Below are positions 25,843-36,430 of a DNA stretch of 55,311 nucleotides, piece by piece. Numbering within the stretch: position 1 is the stretch's first letter; every line of letters begins with the position of its first letter. The stretch is from Pseudoalteromonas atlantica. GTDB taxonomy: Bacteria; Pseudomonadota; Gammaproteobacteria; Enterobacterales; Alteromonadaceae. Both the position numbers and the translations under genes were made by a program. The notes beneath the pieces are model-generated. The model saw only the letters and a program-made list of their open reading frames with translations, did not search any database and had not been told where the DNA came from. The stretch is from assembly GCA_007988745.1 (NCBI GenBank), contig BJUT01000025.1:1-55311 (forward strand), written 5' to 3'.

Positions 25843-27072
25843 ATGGAAAACACAATTGTAGAACTCAAATTTTCACTCGACACCTTTTATTTTCTGGTGT
25901 CGGGTATACTAGTAATGTGGATGGCAGCAGGTTTTGCCATGTTAGAAGCGGGTTTAGTTCGCTCTAAAAATACCACTGAAATTTTAACTAAAAACGTGGC
26001 GCTGTATTCTATCGCATGTACCATGTTTTTATTGGTTGGCTACAACATCATGTATGTAGACAACGCTGAAGGCGGCATCATCCCTTCAATTGGCGCATTA
26101 ATTGGCACGCAAGCGGCCGATGCTGACCACTCTTTAGAATCTGACTTTTTCTTCCAAGTAGTATTTGTTGCAACGGCTATGTCGATTGTATCGGGTGCCG
26201 TGGCTGAACGTATGAAGTTATTTGCTTTCTTAGCATTTGCAGTTGTTTTAACTGGCTTTATTTACCCAATTGAAGGTTACTGGACATGGGGCGGCGGTTT
26301 CTTATCAGAAATGGGCTTTGTAGATTTTGCAGGTTCTGCCATTGTTCACGGTGCTGGTGCTGCAGCTGCTTTAGCAGGTGTTATTTTACTTGGCGCTCGT
26401 AAAGGTAAATACGGTAAAAACGGTGAAATTTACCCAATTCCAGGCTCTAACCTACCACTTGCTACATTAGGTACGTTTATTTTATGGATGGGTTGGTTTG
26501 GTTTTAACGGTGGTTCGCAATTACTTCTTTCAGATAAAGAAAATGCAACAGCTGTAGGTCAAATTTTACTTAACACTAACGCTGCTGCTGCAATGGGTGC
26601 AATTGCTGCACTGTTTGTATGTAAAGTGTTGTGGGGGAAAGCTGATTTAACTATGGTACTAAACGGCGCATTAGCAGGTTTAGTGGTTATTACAGCAGAC
26701 CCACTTTCACCATCTCCATTAATGGCGTGTTTACTAGGTATTTTAGGTGGCTCACTGGTTGTATTTAGCATTGTAGCTCTAGATAAAGCGAAGATTGATG
26801 ACCCAGTAGGTGCTATCTCTGTTCACGGTGTATGTGGCGCGCTGGGTATTATGTTAGTGCCTGTATCTAACGGCGATGCAAACTTTGTAACACAGCTTAT
26901 TGGTTTAGTGACTATTTTAGCCTTTGTTTTTGTAGCTTCATTTATTGTGTGGGCTATTTTAAAGCAAACTATGGGTATTCGCGTAACCGAAGAAGAAGAG
27001 CTAAGCGGTATGGACCAACACGATTGTGGTGTTGATGCTTACCCTGAGTTTGTATCTGTTCGCAGTAACTAA
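25843..27072 (+). CDS. amt: Ammonium transporter Amt
   Basis: Trimeric inner-membrane channel for ammonium uptake, 409 residues with about 11 membrane segments. The twin pore histidines are visible in AIVHGAGAAAALAG and AISVHGVCGALG. The external ammonium-recruiting region (FFFQVVFVATAMSIVSGAVAER) and the cytoplasmic C-terminal tail with GMDQHDCGVDAYPEF, which docks the P-II protein, are present. There is no cleaved signal peptide; some Amt proteins have one. It follows glnK by 12 bases with the ribosome-binding site GGGGG, and is closed by a strong terminator. Confidence 0.95.
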   Translation: MENTIVELKFSLDTFYFLVSGILVMWMAAGFAMLEAGLVRSKNTTEILTKNVALYSIACTMFLLVGYNIMYVDNAEGGIIPSIGALIGTQAADADHSLESDFFFQVVFVATAMSIVSGAVAERMKLFAFLAFAVVLTGFIYPIEGYWTWGGGFLSEMGFVDFAGSAIVHGAGAAAALAGVILLGARKGKYGKNGEIYPIPGSNLPLATLGTFILWMGWFGFNGGSQLLLSDKENATAVGQILLNTNAAAAMGAIAALFVCKVLWGKADLTMVLNGALAGLVVITADPLSPSPLMACLLGILGGSLVVFSIVALDKAKIDDPVGAISVHGVCGALGIMLVPVSNGDANFVTQLIGLVTILAFVFVASFIVWAILKQTMGIRVTEEEELSGMDQHDCGVDAYPEFVSVRSN

Positions 27073-27100
27073 TATTAAATAGATTAATCATTGTCTTCAC

Positions 27101-27128
27101 AAAGCCCTACCTTGGTAGGGCTTTTTTT
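27101..27128 (+). terminator. Rho-independent terminator of glnK-amt
   Basis: AAAGCCCTACC (27101-27111) and GGTAGGGCTTT (27114-27124) form an 11-bp stem followed by a run of T. Confidence 0.92.
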
Positions 27129-27221
27129 CGTTTCAGGGAAGGTTAACTTTTCAGGTGTTAGGCTATACCCAATATGCTAAGCTCACACTCGTGAATAAAC
27201 CTTGGAATAAATTACACTTAA

Positions 27222-29564
27222 ATGGCTGACAACAAAAAAACACCCAGTAGTAAAACCACTCCTAAGCGTGCACATAAAGCAACCAGCTCGCCACGTAAAG
27301 CTAAATCAAAAACGACTAAAAAAAAGTCAAACACTGTTGTTAAACGCACATTTATGCGAAAAACATGGTCTGTTTTTTGGAAATTGAGCTTAGCTGTTTT
27401 TATTGCTATGGCCATGTATCTTATTTATTTAGATTCGAAAACAACACGTATATTTGAAGGTAATAAATGGCAGTTACCCGCCCAAGTATACGCACGCTCA
27501 ATGGAGTTTTACCCAGGGCAGTTTTTATCTAGCCAAGAGGTTGTGTGGGAGCTTGAGCGCCTCAATTATTCATCAGTTAATAGGCTAAGCCGCACGGGGC
27601 AGTTTGTAAAAAAAGCCGATAGCATAAAAATTTACCGACGCGACTTTGAGTTTTATGATGGCCTTGAAGAATCGCACATTATTGAGCTACGTTTTGCGGG
27701 GCAAAAGGTAGCAACCATTAAAGATAAATTTGGCAGGCGGCTAAACAGTGCTCGCCTAGAGCCTGTGCAAATAGCCCGTATTGGTAATGATTCAAAGCAA
27801 GATAGAGAGTTTGTACCGCTTGATAAGTTTCCGCCTATGTTGAAAGACACGTTATTAGTGGTAGAAGATCGGGATTTTTATCAGCACCATGGTGTGTCGG
27901 TATTTTCTATTTTGCGCGCGCTTTATTCAAATATTAAAGCAGGGCGTACCGTGCAAGGTGGTAGCACCTTAACGCAGCAGCTTGCAAAAAATATATACCT
28001 AACGCGTGAGCGCTCTTTAGTGCGAAAAATAAATGAGGCATTTATTGCGCTTATTCTAGATTACCGTTATTCAAAAGATCAGATTTTAGAAGCTTATTTA
28101 AATGAAGTTTACCTAGGTCAGTCTTATAACCAAGGCGTGCATGGCATGGGCTTGGCCTCTGAGTTTTATTTTTCAAAGCCTGTTGATGAGCTGGAATATG
28201 ACCAAATAGCGCTGCTGGTAGCGATGGTCAAAGGGCCTTCGTATTACAATCCTCGACGCTATAAAGAGCGCACTATGGAGCGTCGCGACCTAGTACTGCG
28301 CTTAATGGTTGAAAACAAGCTACTAACTACAAAAGAATACCGTGCATCACTTAAACGCCCAATTGATATAGCGCCTATGAAAGCAAGTTTACAAAAGTCA
28401 TACCCTGGGTTTTTAGAACTTGTAAACCGTGAGCTTAAGCAGTTATTACCTGATCAAAAAACACTAGATGCCGGTGTGCGTGTATTTACTTACTTTGATT
28501 TGCAAAAACAAACGGCAATGGAAGAGTCCATTCAAAAAAGTTTGCCGTATTTAGAAAAACGCCCTAACACCGATAAACTCGAAGCAGCCATGATCTCAGT
28601 TAATGTAGAAAAAGGCGGTGTGTCGGCTTTAGTGTCGGGGCGCGATGTTCGCTACTCAGGTTTTAACCGAGTGCTCGATACTAAACGAAATATTGGCTCT
28701 TTAGTTAAACCCGCGGTGTACTTAACAGCCCTGCAGTTACCACATTATAACTTAGCCACATTACTTGATGACTCCCCTGTGCAGGTAACAAATGAGCAAG
28801 GTAAAGTGTGGCAACCTGAGAACTTTGATCACCAATACCGAGGTGCATTGCCACTTTATAAAGCCTTTAGTAACAGTATTAATATTCCTGCGGTAAATTT
28901 AGGCCTAGATGTAGGTGTTGATAAAGTAGCAAATACGCTCAAAGGATTAGGCGCAAAAGGTAATATAGATGAATACCCCTCGCTGCTACTTGGTGCTGTA
29001 GAAATGTCGAGCTTTGAGGTTGCCCAGCTTTATACCACTATCGCAGCAGATGGCGAGTATAGAGAGCTTACCTCTGTATCTGCGCTAACAGACTCGGTAG
29101 GTAACGTTTTGTATAAGCATAAAGTTAAGTCTGAGCCGCGCTTTGCAAAAGACGCTGTATATATGACTAAATATGCCATGAAGCGAGTGACAAAAGACGG
29201 CACCGCTAAGCGTTTAAACTTACACTTTCCATCAATTCAGCTTGCCGGTAAAACAGGCACTAGTAATGATTTACGTGATAGTTGGTTTGCAGGGTTTGAT
29301 CAAAACACAGTGACCGTTGCATGGCTTGGTAGAGACGATAATAGAAGCACCGGTTTAACAGGGAGTGTGGGCGCGTTAGAAGCTTATATACGTTACTTAA
29401 AACCGCTCAACCCTGAAGCAATAGCAGATACACGCCCGCCATCAATAAGATGGGCTTTCGTCAATGAAAGAACGGGTTTACAAGCACCGCCCGGATGCGG
29501 AAAAGTTATTCAGTTACCACTAAGAGCCAGTGAGTTTGAGCCTAGGCCGCAGTGTATACGCTAA
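27222..29564 (+). CDS. mrcB: Penicillin-binding protein 1B, bifunctional transglycosylase/transpeptidase
   Basis: Inner-membrane class A PBP that polymerises glycan strands and cross-links peptides. The 780-residue protein has a basic, Lys-rich cytoplasmic N-terminus (1-47), one membrane helix (about 50-70), a UB2H-like domain (about 75-165) for an LpoB-type activator, the GT51 transglycosylase with catalytic E215 in VVEDRDFYQHHG and GGSTLTQQLAKN, and a transpeptidase with SLVK at 493-496, SIN at 552-554 and KTGT at 677-680. The UB2H domain separates it from PBP1A. It is monocistronic with its own terminator. Confidence 0.95.
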   Translation: MADNKKTPSSKTTPKRAHKATSSPRKAKSKTTKKKSNTVVKRTFMRKTWSVFWKLSLAVFIAMAMYLIYLDSKTTRIFEGNKWQLPAQVYARSMEFYPGQFLSSQEVVWELERLNYSSVNRLSRTGQFVKKADSIKIYRRDFEFYDGLEESHIIELRFAGQKVATIKDKFGRRLNSARLEPVQIARIGNDSKQDREFVPLDKFPPMLKDTLLVVEDRDFYQHHGVSVFSILRALYSNIKAGRTVQGGSTLTQQLAKNIYLTRERSLVRKINEAFIALILDYRYSKDQILEAYLNEVYLGQSYNQGVHGMGLASEFYFSKPVDELEYDQIALLVAMVKGPSYYNPRRYKERTMERRDLVLRLMVENKLLTTKEYRASLKRPIDIAPMKASLQKSYPGFLELVNRELKQLLPDQKTLDAGVRVFTYFDLQKQTAMEESIQKSLPYLEKRPNTDKLEAAMISVNVEKGGVSALVSGRDVRYSGFNRVLDTKRNIGSLVKPAVYLTALQLPHYNLATLLDDSPVQVTNEQGKVWQPENFDHQYRGALPLYKAFSNSINIPAVNLGLDVGVDKVANTLKGLGAKGNIDEYPSLLLGAVEMSSFEVAQLYTTIAADGEYRELTSVSALTDSVGNVLYKHKVKSEPRFAKDAVYMTKYAMKRVTKDGTAKRLNLHFPSIQLAGKTGTSNDLRDSWFAGFDQNTVTVAWLGRDDNRSTGLTGSVGALEAYIRYLKPLNPEAIADTRPPSIRWAFVNERTGLQAPPGCGKVIQLPLRASEFEPRPQCIR

Positions 29565-29584
29565 TAAAATAAAACCTTAATAAT

Positions 29585-29612
29585 AAAACCGCTAACTCAG
29601 CGGTTTTTTTAT
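29585..29612 (+). terminator. Rho-independent terminator of mrcB
   Basis: AAAACCGCT (29585-29593) and AGCGGTTTT (29599-29607) with a 5-base loop, followed by T residues. Confidence 0.9.
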
Positions 29613-30018
29613 ATTTGCTTCACTATCTAGCAATCAAAATTTGAAACTAAATAAATTTTAATTACTTTTATTAGCTTATTTTCTTATAAATAAATTAAAA
29701 AGCAGTAAGTATAATTAGAGTAAAGTAGCACTTTGCGAGATTAAAAATAAGATCATTGTAACGAGTATGTTAATAGTTTAATTAACTGAATTGTTGTTAA
29801 TTAATTGTCTGTTTTTGTTTCTTTAAATTAACATTGAGAATCTTATATTTCACAAATAAACATGTAAAAATAAATTTAAGTTATTGTTTTTAAATTATTT
29901 TTATTTCTATTTTATCTTTATTTAATTAACATATTTACAATTTGTACCCTTTTGTTACCCTCTGTATGCATTTTGTATAAAGTGCAAAAATAATTATAAA
30001 CTTAACAGGGATAAGAGT
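29613..30018 (+). other. Long AT-rich leader region upstream of the TonB-dependent receptor
   Basis: A 406-base stretch with no ORF of note, markedly more AT-rich than its surroundings. It has two TTAATTAA blocks near 29778 and 29798. A promoter candidate near the end has -35 TTGTTA (29952-29957) and -10 TATAAA (29976-29981) with an 18-base spacer, giving a leader of about 30 bases. The AT-rich part upstream may bind nucleoid proteins. Confidence 0.5.
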
Positions 30019-33000
30019 ATGAAAAATATTTTCAAAAAAAATCTTACGGCAATAGCGGTTCTCGCTTCACTAGGTGTAGCGCTTCCAGCAGTGGCATCTG
30101 ATGTTGTAGGTTCTATCGATAATATTTCTACTACAGCAGGGTATACCGTAACAGTAAAAAATCCTGCAACAGGGTTAGAAAGAACATTAAATATTTCTGA
30201 AGACGGTTCATTTCGATTTGCTTCATTGCCTTCAGGTAGCTATCAAATACAAATCTTAAAAAACGGCGCCGTTGTAGCTGAAGATAGTGTGCGCGTTTCA
30301 TTAGGTGCTAATGCAAAAGCGAGCTTTGATTTAGCACAAGTCAGTGATTCCGGTCCTGAAGTAATTCAAGTATTAGGCGCTCGTATTTCTTCGATTGATT
30401 TAACAACTGCCGATTCTGGCCTAGTTATTACAGATGCTGAAATAGACCGTATGCCGATAAACAGAGACCTTACCTCGGTTGCATTGTTGGCACCAGGAGC
30501 TGTTAAAGGAGACAGTGCTTTTGGTAATACTGCGTCGTTTGGTGGCTCATCAGTAGCTGAAAATGCATGTTATATTAATGGCTTAGAGGTTACTAATACA
30601 CGCCAAGGCCTTGGTTGTGGTGAAGTACCGTTTGAGTTCTATGACCAGTTCCAAGTTAAAACGGGTGGTTACTCTGCCAAATTTGGCCGCGCAACCGGTG
30701 GTACCATAAATACAACTACTAAAAGTGGTACAAATGAGTGGGAATTTGCGGCAGTTGTGCAATTTCAACCAGACTCTTTGCAAGAAGAGGGAAGTATTTC
30801 TCGTGGTAACAATGGCGCAGGTCAAATATTTAGAGATGAAAGCTTAGACACTGATAGCAAAACAGATGTGACTATTTCTGCTGGTGGTCCTCTGATTGAA
30901 GACACGTTGTTTTTCTATGGATTAATTAACCCAAGAGATACTGAGTCTACATACACGTGGGGTGGAGATGAATTTTCGCCAAACGATCAATACCGAAATG
31001 AATCAGCTTCTGGTGGCGATAATTTATTTTGGGGCGGTAAGCTTGATTGGGATATTAATGAAAACCATAGGTTAAGCTACTTTGCCTACTCTAATCGTCG
31101 TGATATTGAGCGTTCAGTGTACGAATACAATAACGGTACTGTGGGCGATCGTATCGATGGTGCCATTTTAAAGCGTGGTGGTGAAGCGCAAAGCTTAAGT
31201 TATACGGGTGTTTTAACCGAAGACCTAGTTGTTACTGCTATGGCTGGTAATATTAAAACAGAATATGAAACGCAATCAGAAAACTTGGTTTGTCCATCTA
31301 TTACCGACTCTCGAGGTACTGCTAATCCAATCACTGGCTGTGGTGCAGGCGGTAGCTTTGGTGCCAATAATGATGAAAATACCCAATACCGATTAGATGT
31401 TGAATATGTATGGAATGACCATGAAATAACATTTGGTATCGATTACCAAGAGCGTAAGTCTGAGAATATAAGTAGTCCTATTGGTGGCCACAGCTATGAT
31501 TACAGAACTCTTGCAGATAATGGTAGTTGGCAAGCCGATAATGGCGCACTAACAAATAACACTGGTGCCGCGCTTGACTATGTTGAAGACCGTATCTTTG
31601 ATGGCGGCGGCAGCTTTGAATCAGAGTTAACAGCTTACTACATAGAAGATCAGTGGCAAGTAACAGAGGATTTCTCAGTTAAAGTTGGCTTACGTATTGA
31701 TGAGTTTGATAGCTGGGGTACGACTGGTAAGTTACTAACTAGCTTTGAAACAGATATTGCACCTAGACTAGGCTTCACTTGGGATCCTACAGGTACAGGC
31801 GACACTAAAGTTTATGGTACATATGGGCGTTATTACTTACCCGTAGCCAATAATACTATTTTTAGAGCCGCATCAGGGGTTAGTGATATAACCACAGCTT
31901 ATACGTATACTGGTGTTGATTCACAAACTGGCGCACCAACAGGCCTAACGCCATTAGCTGACACGCTTGGGAATGGTGGTATTCAAAACTCACAGCAAGT
32001 GAGTGGTGTACCGGTTATACCTGAAAAAGATATCTTCCAAGCGCAAGAGGCTGATCCATTCTCTAAAGATGAATATATTATAGGTATACAGCAAGCTTTA
32101 AATGATGAATATACAGTAGGTGTTAAAGGTATATACCGCGAAGTTGCAACAGCATTAGATGACTACTGTGGGCGATATGCATACCCTTACTGCGTAATGA
32201 TAAACCCTGGCGATTCGTCTAGCTGGTACAGTGACGGTTACTACTGGAATGGAACCGATTGGGGAGATTCATCATTCAATAACGACGGTGTTCCAGATAG
32301 TGGTTCTTTAACTACCTATTCAGCAGAAACAATAGGCCTACCTAAAGCAAATAATGAATACACCGCTGTAGAGTTTAGCCTTGACTATAAAGCTGACACT
32401 ATTCGTTATCAGTTTGGTTATACATGGGCTAGAAGTGTAGGTAACTTTGAAGGTGCTGTTAAATCAGATATTGGTCAAGCAGATGCGGGTATTACCCAAG
32501 ACTTCGACTTCCCAGCAGTTATGGATGGTTCTCAGGGCTATCAACCTAATGATAGACGCCATACATTTAAATTCTTTGGTAGTTGGGAGCCAATGGAAGA
32601 CTTAACTGTAGGCTGGAATGCTACTTTACAAAGCGGGCGTCCTAAGAGCTTATTTGGTCAAGGCTATCCATCTACCGATCCAAATTTAAATGGTGGTTGG
32701 GGTGATACTTTCTACATTTATACTAATGAGTGTCCGGATACAAATGGCAACGGCGACTGTGATCAAGATGAGAAAATCTATGAAAAACATAGCCGAGGCA
32801 CAAATGGCCGTACACCTTGGGTATTTAACTTAGATTTATCTGCTGCATATGATTTCACAGTATCTGATATCGACATGCGTGCATCGGTTAATGTATTTAA
32901 CATTTTCAACTCGCAAACAGAGTCATCACTGAATGAACACTATGAGCAAAATGAAGGTGAAGTAAATGCGTACCATGATGCTGCATACTCTTGGCAAACA

Positions 33001-33039
33001 CCACGTTACGTTCGTATAGGTTTGGAAGCTCGCTTTTAA
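30019..33039 (+). CDS. TonB-dependent receptor, Oar-like, with N-terminal carboxypeptidase-regulatory-like domain
   Basis: Outer-membrane active-transport or adhesion receptor, 1006 residues. A signal peptide (about 1-26, VALPAVAS) is followed by a CarboxypepD_reg-like beta domain (about 28-112), a TonB box candidate EVIQVLG near 115, a plug domain (about 125-230, with GTINTTTKSGTNEWEF at its end) and a beta-barrel with many aromatic, alternating strands to the terminal phenylalanine (RIGLEARF). This layout matches Oar/OmpA-like receptors common in marine Alteromonadales. The substrate is not predictable; no sugar- or siderophore-use genes lie beside it. It is preceded by a long AT-rich region and ended by a strong terminator, so it stands alone. 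Confidence 0.9.
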   Translation: MKNIFKKNLTAIAVLASLGVALPAVASDVVGSIDNISTTAGYTVTVKNPATGLERTLNISEDGSFRFASLPSGSYQIQILKNGAVVAEDSVRVSLGANAKASFDLAQVSDSGPEVIQVLGARISSIDLTTADSGLVITDAEIDRMPINRDLTSVALLAPGAVKGDSAFGNTASFGGSSVAENACYINGLEVTNTRQGLGCGEVPFEFYDQFQVKTGGYSAKFGRATGGTINTTTKSGTNEWEFAAVVQFQPDSLQEEGSISRGNNGAGQIFRDESLDTDSKTDVTISAGGPLIEDTLFFYGLINPRDTESTYTWGGDEFSPNDQYRNESASGGDNLFWGGKLDWDINENHRLSYFAYSNRRDIERSVYEYNNGTVGDRIDGAILKRGGEAQSLSYTGVLTEDLVVTAMAGNIKTEYETQSENLVCPSITDSRGTANPITGCGAGGSFGANNDENTQYRLDVEYVWNDHEITFGIDYQERKSENISSPIGGHSYDYRTLADNGSWQADNGALTNNTGAALDYVEDRIFDGGGSFESELTAYYIEDQWQVTEDFSVKVGLRIDEFDSWGTTGKLLTSFETDIAPRLGFTWDPTGTGDTKVYGTYGRYYLPVANNTIFRAASGVSDITTAYTYTGVDSQTGAPTGLTPLADTLGNGGIQNSQQVSGVPVIPEKDIFQAQEADPFSKDEYIIGIQQALNDEYTVGVKGIYREVATALDDYCGRYAYPYCVMINPGDSSSWYSDGYYWNGTDWGDSSFNNDGVPDSGSLTTYSAETIGLPKANNEYTAVEFSLDYKADTIRYQFGYTWARSVGNFEGAVKSDIGQADAGITQDFDFPAVMDGSQGYQPNDRRHTFKFFGSWEPMEDLTVGWNATLQSGRPKSLFGQGYPSTDPNLNGGWGDTFYIYTNECPDTNGNGDCDQDEKIYEKHSRGTNGRTPWVFNLDLSAAYDFTVSDIDMRASVNVFNIFNSQTESSLNEHYEQNEGEVNAYHDAAYSWQTPRYVRIGLEARF

Positions 33040-33060
33040 TACTTATTAATAACTAACCTT

Positions 33061-33090
33061 AAAAACCCTTCTTAATCGAAGGGTTTTTTG
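33061..33090. terminator. Terminator between TonB-dependent receptor and MCP
   Basis: AAAAACCCTTC (33061-33071) and GAAGGGTTTTT (33078-33088) with a 6-base loop and T-run. It sits between convergent genes. Confidence 0.9.
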
Positions 33091-33115
33091 TAATTTAAAA
33101 GCATTTTTATTATTT

Positions 33116-34957
33116 TCAAGATTTAAAAAACTGCATTGATTTAGTTAAGTCATCAGAGAGCTGACTAAGTTGCTGTGCGTCTTGCAGTGTAGATTGTGCA
33201 GAGAGAAGAGTTTGATCTGCTAAGTTACTTACTTCTTGTGCATCACTTAATGCTTGGGTGGTTGCGTTAGATTGCTCTTTAACCCGCAGTGCTATCTCTT
33301 CGCCTTGGTGTTTTATATCGCCCATGCTTTGCTCTGCACTTTGTAAAATATCGTTTGTTTCGGTGGCGGCGTTTACCGATTGTTCCATCTTCTGGACACT
33401 TGAGCGCATTTTTTGTTGTGTATCGTCAGAGGCCTGCTGAAGTGAGCTAATAATTTGGTGAATTTCTTGTGTTTGAGTTTGTGTACGCTGTGCAAGGGTT
33501 CTTACTTCATCAGCTACCACGGCAAAACCACGGCCATGTTCACCGGCTCGTGCGGCTTCTATTGCTGCGTTTAGGGCTAATAAATTAGTTTGATCGGCTA
33601 TTTCGCTAATGCCTTTGCTTACTTTACTAATTTCTTGGCTATCTTGAGCTAGTCTATCTAAGGCTTGTTGGCTTTCGGTAAATTCAACTTGGAGGTCTTG
33701 CATGTATTTGGCAAGTTCCATGGTGTTGTTAGAGCCTTGCTTTACATGCTGCGCGGCATCTTGTGCTGTTAACATTGCTTGATTAGCAGACTCTTCTACA
33801 CTCACTGCACTTTGCTCCATATTACTTAGTGCATCATGAATAGCGTTTACCCGTATTTGCTGTTTTTCAACATCGTTACTCGTTTGGCTGCTTGCCTGTG
33901 AAAGCGATTTAGTGGCGCCACATAGCTCCACAGTGCTTGCTTTTACATTCTCTAAAAGTTTTGAAAAAGCATTAAGAAGTGCGTTATATCGCGCTGCAAT
34001 AATATCCATTTCATCGTTAGTACTTGAGTTGATAACCGCATTTAAATCGCCATTTGCTGCACTTTGCGCAGCTTCGGCAAAGCGATTAATGGTATCAACT
34101 ACCGCAAAATAAAAACCAACCATTAAGTAAAATGCAATCAATAAACTAATTAATGATGCAGCCAATACAGTGTTTCTTGTCAAGCGTTGCGTGTTCAGTT
34201 TTTCATTTATTAGCGATTCAAGGGTAGGGATGCTTTTATCAATTAGTTGGCTAATACGACTAAGCACTTGGCTGGTAAGCCCTGCAAATTCGTTTTGTGT
34301 AAGCTGTATATCATCTGGTTCAAGCAGCTTTTTATCAATGGCTGTTTTAAAAGCGGCTATGGCGTTATGTAAATTAGTGAGAGAGGGCGTGAGTGCTTTA
34401 TTTACAGATGCATCGGCCGTGGTGGCAATTGTAAGTATTTTATCGAGTTGCTGCTGGTATAAAGGGAGCGACTTACTTAAGTTTGAAAGCGCAATAAAAG
34501 TCTCTGGTGTAAAACGCTGGTTAGTAAGAACAGTATTAGCGCTTTGCGCTGTCGCATTTATCTGCATGATAAGCGCAGGTATAGGCGTAACTAATGCGCG
34601 ATTAACATAAGCACTCGCAAGTTGGTTATCTAAGGCTAAATTAGACTGTATTGAAACCAGCTCAAGTACGTCATTTATTTGCTCATCTTTTACATTAAAA
34701 CCACGTGCTTTAGCTACTTTTACATTTTTATAGGTTCCACCCTGCATTTGATTTGCAAGAATGTCTCTGTAGCTCAGTAATCCTTGTTTTTGCATTTGAG
34801 AGACGCTGATACTCTCGCTTAATAAAGAGACTAAAAAAAACAAACTAAGCGCAAGGGGTAATAATAAAATACCAAAAACTAAACCAATTTTAGTTTTATA
34901 TTTTAAGTTGCCCATTAATGATATAGCAGGTGCTGCTAAGTGCCTTAAGCTCGTCAT
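33116..34957 (-). CDS. Methyl-accepting chemotaxis protein
   Basis: Chemoreceptor that senses a periplasmic signal and controls CheA. The 613-residue protein (ATG 34957) has TM1 (about 24-46), a mostly helical periplasmic domain of about 215 residues, TM2 (about 262-286), HAMP (287-338) and a long cytoplasmic coiled coil. Its signalling tip contains the conserved [22 protein letters not shown] core, followed by [18 protein letters not shown]. No CheR-docking pentapeptide is seen at the C-terminus (KSMQFFKS). The helical, Cache-less sensor region gives no ligand clue. An upstream in-frame start (35020) would add 21 residues with little support, whereas CAAGAGAAACGT precedes the chosen ATG. Confidence 0.93.
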   Translation of the reverse strand: MTSLRHLAAPAISLMGNLKYKTKIGLVFGILLLPLALSLFFLVSLLSESISVSQMQKQGLLSYRDILANQMQGGTYKNVKVAKARGFNVKDEQINDVLELVSIQSNLALDNQLASAYVNRALVTPIPALIMQINATAQSANTVLTNQRFTPETFIALSNLSKSLPLYQQQLDKILTIATTADASVNKALTPSLTNLHNAIAAFKTAIDKKLLEPDDIQLTQNEFAGLTSQVLSRISQLIDKSIPTLESLINEKLNTQRLTRNTVLAASLISLLIAFYLMVGFYFAVVDTINRFAEAAQSAANGDLNAVINSSTNDEMDIIAARYNALLNAFSKLLENVKASTVELCGATKSLSQASSQTSNDVEKQQIRVNAIHDALSNMEQSAVSVEESANQAMLTAQDAAQHVKQGSNNTMELAKYMQDLQVEFTESQQALDRLAQDSQEISKVSKGISEIADQTNLLALNAAIEAARAGEHGRGFAVVADEVRTLAQRTQTQTQEIHQIISSLQQASDDTQQKMRSSVQKMEQSVNAATETNDILQSAEQSMGDIKHQGEEIALRVKEQSNATTQALSDAQEVSNLADQTLLSAQSTLQDAQQLSQLSDDLTKSMQFFKS

Positions 34958-35042
34958 ACGTTTCTCTTGTGGGGTAAAAGTGAGTCTAAAAAGTGAGACC
35001 GTATAAAGGCTAAAAACCATTCAATTATCAATACGCACAAAT

Positions 35043-35068
35043 AAAAAAAGCCCGTAAGGGCTTTTTTT
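35043..35068 (-). terminator. Rho-independent terminator of hemL
   Basis: AAAAAAAGCCC (35043-35053) and GGGCTTTTTTT (35058-35068) around GTAA. On the minus strand it ends with a U-run after hemL and before the chemoreceptor gene. Confidence 0.9.
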
Positions 35069-35114
35069 AACTACAGAGTTAATAACGCATATTATTAACA
35101 CATGTATTGGATGC

Positions 35115-36395
35115 TTATAGCTTAGCGAAGGCGCGCTCTGCAGCTTCAATAGTCGCTTGTACTTCTTGCTCTGTGTGCGCAGCACACACAAAGCCTGCTT
35201 CAAATGCAGAAGGTGCTAGGTATACGCCATCTTCCAGCATTAAGTGGAAAAAGCGTTTAAAGCGTTCTAAATCACATTCTGTAGCTTGTTTATAAGTGGT
35301 TACTTTTTCTGCTTCAGTGAAGAAAAAGCCATACATACCGCCTGCGTAGTTAGTGGTTAAAGGTATGCCTGCTTTTTTAGCGCCTGCTTCAAAGCCTTCA
35401 CAAATAGCTTTAGAAATAGCTTCTAACTTATCGTGCAAACCTGGCTCACTTAATAGCTCAAGCGATTTTAAACCCGCAGCCATTGCAATAGGGTTACCAG
35501 AAAGAGTACCAGCTTGGTAAACCGGACCTACTGGCGCAATGTAATCCATAATTTCGGTTTTGCCGCCAAAGGCACCAACAGGCATGCCGCCGCCAATGAC
35601 TTTACCTAAACATGTTAAGTCAGGTTTTATGTTGTAATACGCCTGAGCGCCACCTAAAGCAACACGAAAGCCGGTCATTACTTCGTCAAAAATAAGCACT
35701 GATTTGTACTCATCACATACTGCCCGCAAGCCTTCTAAAAAGCCTTCTACAGGAGGAATACAGTTCATGTTACCCGCTACTGGCTCAACGATAATACAGG
35801 CAATGTCGTCTGCGTATTTTTCAAATACAGCTTTTACTTCATCAAGGTTATTAAACGATACGGTAAGCGTGTGCTTTGCAAAATCCTCAGGGATACCGGG
35901 TGAATTTGGCACACCCATGGTTAATGCGCCAGAGCCTGCTTTTACTAATAATGAGTCGGCATGGCCGTGGTAACAACCTTCAAACTTAAGGATTTTATCA
36001 CGCCCTGTATAGCCACGTGCTAAGCGAATGGCGCTCATTGTGGCTTCGGTACCCGAGCTTACCATACGTACTTTTTCGATTGAGGGAACAAGCGCTTTTA
36101 CTTTTTCAGCCATTAAAATTTCGGCTTCAGTGGGCGCCCCATAACTTAAACCGTTTTCTACCGCTTCGTGAACAGCTTGCTTTATAGCTGGGTGGTTATG
36201 GCCCATGATCATCGGACCCCACGAACCTACGTAATCAATATAACGGTTGCCATCGGCGTCAAAGGTAAAGGCACCCTCGGCTTTGGTAATAAATAGTGGC
36301 GTACCACCTACACCGTTAAATGCACGTACAGGTGAATTTACGCCACCAGGAATTGAAGTTTGTGCACGATTAAATAAATCTTGGCTAATTGTCAT
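35115..36395 (-). CDS. hemL: Glutamate-1-semialdehyde 2,1-aminomutase
   Basis: PLP enzyme that converts glutamate-1-semialdehyde to 5-aminolevulinate in the C5 route to haem. The 426-residue length is standard. Visible marks are [12 protein letters not shown] near the start, [20 protein letters not shown], the block [21 protein letters not shown] and the PLP-lysine segment [17 protein letters not shown]. It is transcribed after pyrB (35-base gap), possibly as the second gene of that operon. HemJ, acting later in the same pathway, is encoded just upstream of pyrB. Confidence 0.97.
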   Translation of the reverse strand: MTISQDLFNRAQTSIPGGVNSPVRAFNGVGGTPLFITKAEGAFTFDADGNRYIDYVGSWGPMIMGHNHPAIKQAVHEAVENGLSYGAPTEAEILMAEKVKALVPSIEKVRMVSSGTEATMSAIRLARGYTGRDKILKFEGCYHGHADSLLVKAGSGALTMGVPNSPGIPEDFAKHTLTVSFNNLDEVKAVFEKYADDIACIIVEPVAGNMNCIPPVEGFLEGLRAVCDEYKSVLIFDEVMTGFRVALGGAQAYYNIKPDLTCLGKVIGGGMPVGAFGGKTEIMDYIAPVGPVYQAGTLSGNPIAMAAGLKSLELLSEPGLHDKLEAISKAICEGFEAGAKKAGIPLTTNYAGGMYGFFFTEAEKVTTYKQATECDLERFKRFFHLMLEDGVYLAPSAFEAGFVCAAHTEQEVQATIEAAERAFAKL

Positions 36396-36430
36396 GAAAA
36401 ATCCTATTAGTTGTCGCTTGGTAAAAGTGT

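Noticed and set aside
29830..29855. Possible Fur box (TTGAGAATC region) before the receptor gene
   Set aside because: Too few matches to the 19-bp Fur consensus, and no iron-uptake genes nearby.
29848..29882. TyrR-box-like TGTAAA-N6-TTTAAG upstream of the TonB-dependent receptor
   Set aside because: Two mismatches in one arm, in a very AT-rich stretch where such matches are expected by chance; no link to aromatic amino acids.
34170..34610. 146-residue plus-strand ORF inside the chemoreceptor gene
   Set aside because: Antisense shadow of the chemoreceptor coding sequence; composition is typical of a reverse-frame reading.
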